Of a stretch of 64,000 bases of DNA, positions 37,403 to 44,356 are shown one piece after another; position 1 is the stretch's first letter; every line of letters begins with the position of its first letter. The DNA lies in assembly GCA_049698695.1 (NCBI GenBank), contig JBAVYH010000024.1, forward strand, positions 1-64,000. Direction: 5' to 3'. The notes beneath the pieces are model-generated. The model made no database searches and had not been told where the DNA came from. It worked only from the letters and a program-made list of their open reading frames with translations. The stretch comes from Bog-375 sp049698695 (GTDB taxonomy: Bacteria; Acidobacteriota; Terriglobia; Bryobacterales; Bryobacteraceae). A program made the position numbers and the translations under genes.

Positions 37403-38515
37403 ATGCGCAAATACCGGATTGCCTGGCTGCCGGGTGACGGAATCGGCCCCGAAGTGTGCGAGGCGGCGCGCGTGGTGCTGGACGCGGCGGGGTTCGTGGC
37501 GGACTACCTGGTGGGCGACATCGGGTGGGAGTTCTGGCGGCGGGAAGGCGATGCCCTTCCGGCGCGGACGCTCGACCTGTTGCGGCAGACTAACTGCGCG
37601 TTTTTCGGCGCCATCACGTCGAAGCCGGCTTCAGAGGCAGTGCGGGAACTGGCCCCCGATCTGCGGGACCGCGGCATTTCGTATCGCAGCCCGATCGTCC
37701 GTATGCGGCAAATGCTGGACCTTTACGTCTGCCTGCGGCCTTGCCGGGCGTTTCCCGGGAACCCGCTCAACTACCGCGAGAACATCGACCTGGTGGTGTT
37801 CCGGGAGAACACCGAGGGCATGTACATTGGCGTGGAGTTCCCCAGGATTCCGCAGGAGTTCCGTGCGGTTCCCGCGATGAGCAAACTTCCCGACGATGCG
37901 GCCATCTCGATACGGAGCGTCACCTACAGGGGTTCACGCCGCATTGTCGAGGCGGCCTTCGAATACGCCGTGAAGCGCGGGCGCCGCAAGGTCACCGCGG
38001 TGCACAAGGCCAATGTGCTGCGCGCCACTTGCGGGGTTTTTCTGGAGGCGGCGCAGGAAGTGGCCGCGCGCTATCCGCAGATCGAATTCGATACCGCCAA
38101 CGTGGACGCCATGGGCATGTGGCTGCTCAAGAACCCGCTGAACTACGACGTGATCGTGACCACCAACCTGTTCGGCGACATACTTTCGGACCTCTGCGCC
38201 CAGATGGTGGGCGGTATGGGATTCGCATACAGCGGGAACATCGGAGACGCGTACGCAGTCTTCGAGCCGACGCACGGGTCCGCGCCGAAATACGCGGGGC
38301 AATACCGCGTCAACCCGCTGGCAGCGATTCTGGCCGCCGGGATGATGCTGGAATGGCTAGGGGAAGTGGACAAGGCCGCGGAGATCGAACGTGCGGTCTC
38401 CGACGTCATCACTAAGGGCGTGACGAGAACATACGACATGGGAGGCAACGCGGGAACCATGGACGTCGCCCACGCCGTTGCCGGATGTCTTCAGCACACG
38501 CACGCTACGAGGTAA
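37403..38515 (+). CDS. Isocitrate / isopropylmalate-type beta-decarboxylating dehydrogenase
   Basis: 370 residues from ATG 37403, behind GGAGGAGGG. Family motifs: 'LPGDGIGPEVCEAAR', 'FRENTEGMYIGVEF', 'TAVHKANVLR' with the catalytic Lys, 'DILSDLCAQMVGGMGFAYS' and 'EPTHGSAPKYAG'. The 'RENTEG' loop and overall length fit the NAD-dependent isocitrate/homoisocitrate branch better than LeuB. It oxidatively decarboxylates a 2-hydroxy acid with a beta-carboxylate, probably the product of the aconitase-type enzyme encoded upstream. Confidence 0.88.
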   Translation: MRKYRIAWLPGDGIGPEVCEAARVVLDAAGFVADYLVGDIGWEFWRREGDALPARTLDLLRQTNCAFFGAITSKPASEAVRELAPDLRDRGISYRSPIVRMRQMLDLYVCLRPCRAFPGNPLNYRENIDLVVFRENTEGMYIGVEFPRIPQEFRAVPAMSKLPDDAAISIRSVTYRGSRRIVEAAFEYAVKRGRRKVTAVHKANVLRATCGVFLEAAQEVAARYPQIEFDTANVDAMGMWLLKNPLNYDVIVTTNLFGDILSDLCAQMVGGMGFAYSGNIGDAYAVFEPTHGSAPKYAGQYRVNPLAAILAAGMMLEWLGEVDKAAEIERAVSDVITKGVTRTYDMGGNAGTMDVAHAVAGCLQHTHATR

Positions 38516-38520
38516 CGAAC

Positions 38521-39051
38521 ATGCTGCAGATTCGATCAACGCACGGATTTCACGCGACCGAAACCCGGTTGCGAACGGCCACCGAACAAGCCGGCGGCAC
38601 TGTTCTGGCCGTCACCGATATGGGCGCTCTGTTGCGCATGGGTGCGGCCGAGGGCAAGGCCGAACCCGCTGCAGCGACGGCATTGACGCTGTGCTTCACC
38701 GACGTCTACGCAACGCTGCTGGCGGCCGACATTCGTTTCGCGGCGTTCCTGCCGTTGCGGGTGGCGGTCTGCGAGAAGGCCGGAGGTACATTCCTGGAAT
38801 CCATCTCGCCGCGCGAGTGCTGCCGGGATTTGCACCGGTTGGACCTGGAACCCTTGGCCGCGCGACTGGAGGAGCGGTTGCGGAGCGTGATCGAGAGCGC
38901 GGCTGTTTCCGCCGCGTCAGTCACGGAGCCGCATAAGCCGACCGAGGACCAGGTAAATATGCGGGCGGCGCTGCCGCAGCGCGTGGACTGCCACGGGACA
39001 AAGATTGAGGATCTGGCTGGTACGGGGGAGATTGACTCCCAAGGCGGGTGA
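38521..39051 (+). CDS. DUF302-domain protein
   Basis: 176 residues from ATG 38521 with GAGG 8 bases upstream; the dehydrogenase stop lies inside the ribosome site region, so the genes are coupled. Residues 10-130 fit DUF302: 'HGFHATETRLRTATEQAGGTV', 'AATALTLCFTDVYATLLAAD' region, 'FLPLRVAVCEKAGGT' and a C-terminal helix. DUF302 proteins have no assigned reaction. The last 45 residues look unlike the family and may be run-on into decayed sequence beside the recombinase relic. Confidence 0.65.
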   Translation: MLQIRSTHGFHATETRLRTATEQAGGTVLAVTDMGALLRMGAAEGKAEPAAATALTLCFTDVYATLLAADIRFAAFLPLRVAVCEKAGGTFLESISPRECCRDLHRLDLEPLAARLEERLRSVIESAAVSAASVTEPHKPTEDQVNMRAALPQRVDCHGTKIEDLAGTGEIDSQGG

Positions 39052-39104
39052 TGGGCTTGGGCGGCTCTCTTTTTGACTCCTCGCCCGCCCATTTGCGCCA
39101 GTTG

Positions 39105-39374
39105 CCAGAGGACCGCGACGGTCGCGTTGAGCGAGAGGTCGTCTGGCAGTTGCTTCAGCCGTACACCGCAGCCGCCGGTGTCCCCCGGAATAGCGCCCCA
39201 CGACTGTCGTCGAACCTGCGCGATATTGTGACGGGCTGCCGGCGGCGAGTTGGAACAGATCCAGTTGCTCCCGGGCCACGCGTCAGTTCAAACGACGGAG
39301 CGGTACCTCGGCACGAAACAGGATCCGGTGCACAAGCGCCGAATGACGGGATCAAGCTGAGGGTGGCGGTGTAG
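39105..39374 (+). pseudogene. C-terminal relic of a tyrosine recombinase (phage-type integrase)
   Basis: The catalytic C-terminus can be pieced together from two frames: 'VVWQLLQPYTAAAGVP', then after a shift near 39195 'PHDCRRTCAIL', an in-frame TGA (39229-39231), 'RAAGGELEQIQLLPGHASVQ' and 'TTERYLGTKQDPVH', and after a second shift near 39345 'APNDGIKLRV'. The H-x-x-R, G-H and Y residues of the family are visible (HDCRR, LPGHAS, ERYLG). Two shifts and a stop make it inactive. Confidence 0.75.
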
Positions 39375-39617
39375 TGTGCGTCCTTCGACGAGGACTTCCG
39401 ACATGTCGGGCCCTATGCCGACTTCCCGGTACTAATCAGGCGGTTCACATCCGCGCCGGGCTTATCGAGGCGTTTGTCTGAGCTAGCCGTTCTCGATGCG
39501 TGCATTGACCGCTTCGGCCTTTCTGTGATCTAATCGACGCAACAAGATGGTCTGGCGATCCCGACGCCGGATGTGTTCCCAAACCTGAACTGGAAAGTGC
39601 GCGCACCGGAGAGTACC

Positions 39618-40334
39618 ATGCAGAAGAAAAAGCTGAGTTTCCTTGCAGTCGTATTCCTGGCGCCGGTGATCTTCCCCGGCGCAACCTGCCTGGCACAGAA
39701 GCAGGCGGAGAAAGCTCCCTATCCAGCCATGTCTCGTCTGGATCAGTATTTGGCGCCGGACGAGAATTCCGAAATCGCGCTGGCTCGCAGTGGTGCTCCA
39801 GCATCCATTTCGGACGCGGCCGAAGTGATGGTACTGCGACGGGACGGATACGCAACCGCGGTGAAGGGGACCAATGGCTTTCTCTGTCTCGTGGAACGGT
39901 CATGGGGAGCCGCTACCGATGAGCCGGAGTTCTGGAATCCCAAAGTGCGCGCGCCTATTTGCTTCAATCCGCCAGCCGCAAGGACCTTCGCGCCCATCTT
40001 CCTGATGAAAACCAAATTAGTACTGGCAGGAAAATCGAAGGCGGAGATGGTTCAGGCGACCGCAACTGCACTGGACAAGAAGGAACTGCCCGCGCTGGAG
40101 CCTGGAGCGATGTGCTACATGATGTCGAAGCAGCAGTACTTAACCGACAGCGGCAAGAGCTGGCATCCCCATCTGATGTTTTTTGTTGCGGGCAATGCGG
40201 CGAAAAGCTGGGGAGCCGATCTGCCCGGCTCGCCAGTTATGGCGGCGGACGACCCTGAAGAGCGGGCAACTATTTTGATGGTCTGGGTGGGCAAATGGTC
40301 CGATGGGACACCGGCTCCGCAGGCTACGCACTGA
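39618..40334 (+). CDS. Secreted protein of unknown function
   Basis: 238 residues from ATG 39618 with GGAGAG upstream; the frame opens earlier but this ATG directly precedes a signal peptide ('LSFLAVVFLAPVIFPGATCLA'). The mature part has 'MSRLDQYLAPDENSEIALAR', 'VMVLRRDGYATAVKGTNGF' and 'ALEPGAMCYMMSKQQYLTD', with conserved-looking Cys residues. I do not recognise the family. It is a single gene lying between two recombinase relics and may be island cargo. Confidence 0.65.
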   Translation: MQKKKLSFLAVVFLAPVIFPGATCLAQKQAEKAPYPAMSRLDQYLAPDENSEIALARSGAPASISDAAEVMVLRRDGYATAVKGTNGFLCLVERSWGAATDEPEFWNPKVRAPICFNPPAARTFAPIFLMKTKLVLAGKSKAEMVQATATALDKKELPALEPGAMCYMMSKQQYLTDSGKSWHPHLMFFVAGNAAKSWGADLPGSPVMAADDPEERATILMVWVGKWSDGTPAPQATH

Positions 40335-40524
40335 CCTGGGATTCGAAGGATGCGGCACCCATGCCCGCCTTCCACGCTCCCATGATCGATCGATACGAGT
40401 GATCTCGTTCACGCGGCGGCATTCTTTCGCAGAACAAAGAAGTGCTGCCGCATCCTGGGCCTGGCCGAATCCCACTACAGATGCCCCAGGCGATTCGCTC
40501 GCCTGGTAAGAACCGGCGGCGCTT

Positions 40525-40584
40525 ATGCAACTGATGGGACACGCGGACATCCAAACCACACTGCTTTACGTCCGGGTCGGGCCC
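40525..40584 (+). pseudogene. Short relic of a second tyrosine recombinase
   Basis: Twenty residues, 'MQLMGHADIQTTLLYVRV' plus two, match the family box containing the second His and the catalytic Tyr (LMGHxxIxTTxxY). The sequence around it is not integrase-like in any frame I read, and its wording differs from the relic at 39.1-39.4 kb, so it comes from a different recombinase. Confidence 0.6.
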
Positions 40585-40807
40585 AGTGTGTCGCTAATGT
40601 CGCCTTCTCGCAAAATTGCCAGCCACCCGTCAACCGCAGAAATTGGTTTGCACATCGCTACTTCACTCTATTCCGAAGCCTTGCGATCGGTTACGCAAAA
40701 CCCGACCGCACGCACGTCCAGACCGTGCAACGAAACGTATTCTCCTTCGAGGAGTAGCTCGCGATGATGAACATCGTATCTCTCCCTGCGGGATCTCTGA
40801 CGTCGGC

Positions 40808-41419
40808 TTACGCCGCCCCGTCGTCGAAGGAGCCGGTCCGCAAAGGCCCGCTGGGCCTGTAGGTGCTGATGACGACGCCAGAGGACGCAGCCTTCGTGCC
40901 GACGAGCGCGAGTTCGCGTGGCGGGGCTCCCTCCGAAAAGAAACGTTTGCCTGAGCCTAATAGGACCGGATAGACGATCAGCAAGACCTCATCAGCAAGC
41001 CCGTGTTCGAGCAACACCGGGGTCAGCGTCGAGTTGCCCCAGACGATCAGGTCCGGCCCGTCCTTCGCCTTGATGCGGCGAATGCCCTCGACGATGTCCG
41101 GTCCAAGGTCTTCGGCCGGCCCCCATCCGAGACTGTCCGGCCTGTGGGTCGCGACGTATTTCGTCGCCGCGTTCAGACTGTCCGCCATCGGACTTTTCCC
41201 GGCTTTCGGCCAATAGCCGCTCCAGATATCGTAGGTTCGGCGGCCCAGCAGCAGATCGAAAGCCTCGCGGTGCGCCGCGACGATGGTCTGTCCCACGGCC
41301 GGGTCGGCATGCGGCACCGTCCATCCACCGTAGGGGTAGTCGCCGTCTTCCTTCGGCCCGCCGGGGGCCTGAATCACGCCGTCCAGCGAGATATGTTCGA
41401 TGATCCTGATCTTTCTCAT
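40808..41419 (-). CDS. Dihydrofolate-reductase-like (RibD C-terminal domain) protein
   Basis: 203 residues from ATG 41419. Motifs: 'EHISLDGVIQAPGG' at the N-terminus, 'LLLGRRTYDIWSGYWP' and 'LIVWGNSTLTPVLLEHGLAD' followed by 'IYPVLLGSGKRFF'-like sequence ('VYPVLLGSGKRFF'). These are typical of stand-alone RibD_C/DHFR-fold reductases of unknown substrate. The ribosome site is weak. It faces away from tRNA-Val. Confidence 0.85.
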   Translation of the reverse strand: MRKIRIIEHISLDGVIQAPGGPKEDGDYPYGGWTVPHADPAVGQTIVAAHREAFDLLLGRRTYDIWSGYWPKAGKSPMADSLNAATKYVATHRPDSLGWGPAEDLGPDIVEGIRRIKAKDGPDLIVWGNSTLTPVLLEHGLADEVLLIVYPVLLGSGKRFFSEGAPPRELALVGTKAASSGVVISTYRPSGPLRTGSFDDGAA

Positions 41420-41762
41420 GGCGTCTTTAGGCCAAACTAGCAAAGGGAGTGGCTCGACGCAACTACGCTCGGGCTTCCCCTACCCACATTCAGTGGCCCG
41501 CCACTGCGCTGATCGAGGGTTTGCAAAAGACAACAGCATAGGTCCTCGTAAACGCGCTAGGATCCTTTCAAACTGTGTGAACGGCGGTGTTCAACCCAGC
41601 GAGACTTACCGTGGATCGCGTTGGGCGGAAGATGGGCGGAAATATTCGCTTGCGGCCTCGCGGCGAGACGTGCAAGCCACAGATTCGATTGGCCTGTTAT
41701 ACGTGATCTACTGCGCGGTGCGCAGGAGGTCAGAGGAGTGGCCTGTAAATTATTGATTTTAA
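41420..41762. other. Gap between the reductase gene and tRNA-Val
   Basis: No gene or relic is recognised. It contains the presumed promoter region of the reductase gene and the sequence downstream of the tRNA gene. Confidence 0.35.
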
Positions 41763-41839
41763 TGGTGGGCGCGACAGGACTCGAACCTGTGACCTCCTGC
41801 GTGTGAAGCAGGCGCTCTAACCAACTGAGCTACGCGCCC
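41763..41839 (-). tRNA. tRNA-Val (anticodon CAC)
   Basis: On the minus strand the gene folds as a standard cloverleaf: acceptor GGGCGCG/CGCGCCC, D-arm with 'TAGCTCAGTTGGTTAGAGC', anticodon stem CCTGC/GCAGG around loop TTCACAC (anticodon CAC), T-arm 'CAGGTTCGAGTCCTG', discriminator A and encoded CCA (41763-41765). It is complete and looks functional. Confidence 0.95.
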
Positions 41840-41960
41840 CTTGCGCCATAAAAAAACCGGCGCTGGCGGGCTGAATCTTCGAGTTTACCTGAAAAGCGGA
41901 CTCGGCCGCCACCGCTTGCCGCCGCGCTGGCTGGCGCGGGTTTAGTATTATGGCTTTGTA

Positions 41961-42944
41961 ATGACCGAGCGGGAATCGTTGGTCGCTTCTCCGGCTGGAA
42001 TCCCGCCCCGGGTTCTCCCCAAGTTCGACGGACTGGAAGCGGCGCTCGGGTTGGCGATTCGGGGTAAACCGGAAGTCATCCGATTTTCGCTGGTTTGCCT
42101 GCTGGCGCGCGGGCATCTGCTCATCGAAGACGTTCCCGGCGTGGGCAAAACCACGCTGGCGCAGGCCTTGGCGCGGGCCATTGCCTGCCGCTTCCACCGC
42201 CTGCAGTTCACCAGCGACATGCTGCCCAGCGACGTGCTCGGCGTCACCATCTACAACCTGCAGTCGGAAGCGTTCGAGTTCAAGCCGGGGCCCATCTTCA
42301 CCAACTTTCTGCTGGCGGATGAAATCAACCGCACCACGCCGAAGACGCAATCGGCGCTGCTCGAAGCCATGAACGAAAACCAGGTGACGATCGACGGACG
42401 GCTGCACTCGCTGCCGCGCCCGTTCATGGTGATCGCCACGCAGAATCCGATGGAGCATCACGGCACCTATCCGTTGCCGGAATCGCAGTTGGACCGCTTC
42501 TTCATGCGGCTGCGCATTGGTTACCCGGACGCGGCCAGCGAGCGCGAAATCGTGCGCCAGTCCGGCGGCGCGCTGCCCGAAGCGGGTCCGAGCGGCCTGG
42601 TGGCGGAAGATATTCTGCGCCTGCAGGACGCGGCGCAAGGCGTGCTGGTGGAGGACGCGCTGGTGGATTACCTGCTCGCCATCGTCGACCGGACGCGGCA
42701 TCACGATTCGCTGGCGCTCGGTGTCAGCCCGCGCGGCGCGCAGGCGCTCTATCGCGGGGTGCAGGCGCTGGCATTGCTCGAGGGCCGCGACTACGCCACA
42801 CCGGACGACGCCAAGCGGCTGGCCGTACCCATCTTCGCCCATCGCGTGGTGATCAACACGCACAACACCCTGACGGAGCGCCGCGCCGACGCGGGCGAGC
42901 GCATCATCGAGCAAATTCTCACCCAGGTGGAAGTCCCGCTGTAG
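41961..42944 (+). CDS. MoxR-family AAA+ ATPase
   Basis: 327 residues. Walker A 'EDVPGVGKTTLAQALARA', Walker B 'NFLLADEINRTTPKTQSALL', sensor-1 'VIATQNPMEHHGTYPLPESQ' and sensor-2 'SPRGAQALYRGVQ' are all present. MoxR ATPases act as chaperones for metal-centre or VWA-protein maturation. The usual DUF58 and VWA partner genes do not follow; instead a YchF-like gene starts 13 bases downstream. Confidence 0.92.
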   Translation: MTERESLVASPAGIPPRVLPKFDGLEAALGLAIRGKPEVIRFSLVCLLARGHLLIEDVPGVGKTTLAQALARAIACRFHRLQFTSDMLPSDVLGVTIYNLQSEAFEFKPGPIFTNFLLADEINRTTPKTQSALLEAMNENQVTIDGRLHSLPRPFMVIATQNPMEHHGTYPLPESQLDRFFMRLRIGYPDAASEREIVRQSGGALPEAGPSGLVAEDILRLQDAAQGVLVEDALVDYLLAIVDRTRHHDSLALGVSPRGAQALYRGVQALALLEGRDYATPDDAKRLAVPIFAHRVVINTHNTLTERRADAGERIIEQILTQVEVPL

Positions 42945-42956
42945 AGACATCCTTAT

Positions 42957-44030
42957 ATGAAGACTGCCATCATTGGCTTGCCCATGACGGGCAAGACCTC
43001 TCTGTTCGCCATTCTCACCGGAGTGCACCACGAAACCCGTATGGGATCCACAGCCGCGCGCACCGGCGTGGCCAAAGTTCCGGACGCGCGCCTGGAAGCG
43101 CTCGGCCGGCTTTTCGAGCCTCCCAAGGTCACCCACGCTACGGTCGAATACGTGGACATGCCCTCGGTCTCCCGCGAGAGCCTGCGCGATCCCGCTTACG
43201 TGGCCAGCCTCCGTGTGGGCGACGCCTTTGCCCACGTGCTGCGCGTGTTTGAAGATGAGACCGTGCCACACGAGAAAGGCTCGGTCGATCCGCTGCGCGA
43301 TCTCGAAGACGTCGAGACCGAACTCATCCTCAGCGACCTGGTGGTGATCGAGAAGCGCCTCGAGCGGCTGGACAAGGATCGCAAGAAAATCAAGAATCCG
43401 GAGCTTGATCGCGAATTCGAGCTGCTGGTGCGCTGTCAGGCCGCGCTGGGACAGAACCAACCGCTGCGGCAGCTCGCCCTCGATGCCGACGATGAGAAAC
43501 GCATTCGCGGCTTTCAGTTCCTTTCGCGGAAGCCGGTGCTCTATGTCTTGAACCTGGGCGAAGGCGACGCTGCAAAAATGCACGAACGCGAGCGCGAATT
43601 TCGCGAGGGTCAGCTTGCCGGACGCGCGCATACGGCGGTGACGGCGGTCTGCGGCAAGATCGAGGCCGAGCTCGCCGAGCTGCCGCCGGCCGAGCAGGCG
43701 GATTACCTGGCCAGCTACGGGCTCAAAGAATCCGGCCTGGAGCGGCTGATCTCCGCCACCTACTCGCTGCTCGGGCTGATGAGCTTCCTCACCGCCGGAG
43801 AAGACGAGTGCCGCGCCTGGACCATCCCCATGAACAGCCACGCTGTCAAGGCCGCCGGAGCCATCCATTCGGATTTCGAAAAGAAGTTCATTCGCGCCGA
43901 GGTGGTGAACTGGCAGGCGCTGGTGGATCACGGCGGTTATGCCGGCGTGCGCGAGAAGGGCTTGCTCCGCCTGGAGGGCAAAGAGTACTTGGTGAAGGAC
44001 GGCGACGTGCTGGTGATCCGGCACGGGTAG
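42957..44030 (+). CDS. Divergent YchF/Obg-like P-loop protein with C-terminal TGS-type domain
   Basis: 357 residues. The P-loop reads 'GLPMTGKTS', against GLPNVGKS in YchF. The YchF-type segment 'VPDARLEALGRLFEPPKVTHATVEYVD' (quoted in part) is present, but the following switch II reads 'DMPSVSRES' where YchF has D-x-A-G, so the G3 glycine is missing. The specificity motif NxxE is present ('YVLNLGEGD'). A coiled coil lies at about 115-150. The C-terminus ('CRAWTIPMNSHAVKAAGAIHSDFEKKFIRAEV', quoted in part) is the TGS/DUF933-type domain. Probably a YchF paralogue with altered nucleotide chemistry. Confidence 0.85.
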   Translation: MKTAIIGLPMTGKTSLFAILTGVHHETRMGSTAARTGVAKVPDARLEALGRLFEPPKVTHATVEYVDMPSVSRESLRDPAYVASLRVGDAFAHVLRVFEDETVPHEKGSVDPLRDLEDVETELILSDLVVIEKRLERLDKDRKKIKNPELDREFELLVRCQAALGQNQPLRQLALDADDEKRIRGFQFLSRKPVLYVLNLGEGDAAKMHEREREFREGQLAGRAHTAVTAVCGKIEAELAELPPAEQADYLASYGLKESGLERLISATYSLLGLMSFLTAGEDECRAWTIPMNSHAVKAAGAIHSDFEKKFIRAEVVNWQALVDHGGYAGVREKGLLRLEGKEYLVKDGDVLVIRHG

Positions 44031-44047
44031 CGGGTCAGCGCAGCGGA

Positions 44048-44067
44048 GGCAGGTTATTCAACCTGCC
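44048..44067. repeat. Hairpin GGCAGGTT-attc-AACCTGCC
   Basis: A perfect 8-bp stem with a 4-base loop, 18 bases after the YchF-like stop. No T-run follows, so it is not a classical terminator. Similar GCAGG...CCTGC hairpins occur at 51387 and 60231, pointing to a small repeat family. Confidence 0.6.
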
Positions 44068-44077
44068 CCAGATGCCT

Positions 44078-44098
44078 CGTGGGGTGAATCACCCCACG
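44078..44098. repeat. 21-bp palindrome, first copy
   Basis: CGTGGGGTGA-a-TCACCCCACG is perfect with 10-base arms. A near-copy lies 66 bases downstream. Confidence 0.65.
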
Positions 44099-44144
44099 GC
44101 CATAAGTGCCAGCGTAATGAAATCAAGCACTTGCGTATCTTGTT

Positions 44145-44163
44145 GTGGGGCGATTCACCCCAC
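44145..44163. repeat. Palindrome, second copy
   Basis: GTGGGGCGA-t-TCACCCCAC repeats the core of the palindrome at 44078-44098 with one mismatch in the stem. The two copies frame about 45 bases of plain sequence. Confidence 0.6.
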
Positions 44164-44356
44164 GGGAGCGGTTTTCGGCGAGGAAGAAACCGCCTCCCGA
44201 TCTGATTATCTCGCCCTGGGGTGCCCGCTTAGCCGGGGGAAACCGGACGGACGGAGAGTAAGTCATTGGTCAGCCGTGAGTTAAAAATGTGGCATGGCCG
44301 GTGACGGCAAGAGATTAGACGAGGGGCCGGTGGCGTCCGCGGCCGGAGCGCATCCC

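Noticed and set aside
41817..44024. A 735-codon open frame on the minus strand across the MoxR and YchF-like genes
   Set aside because: It is antisense to two genes with clear motifs, is very rich in Arg/His/Gln, and shows no domain; it results from high GC content.
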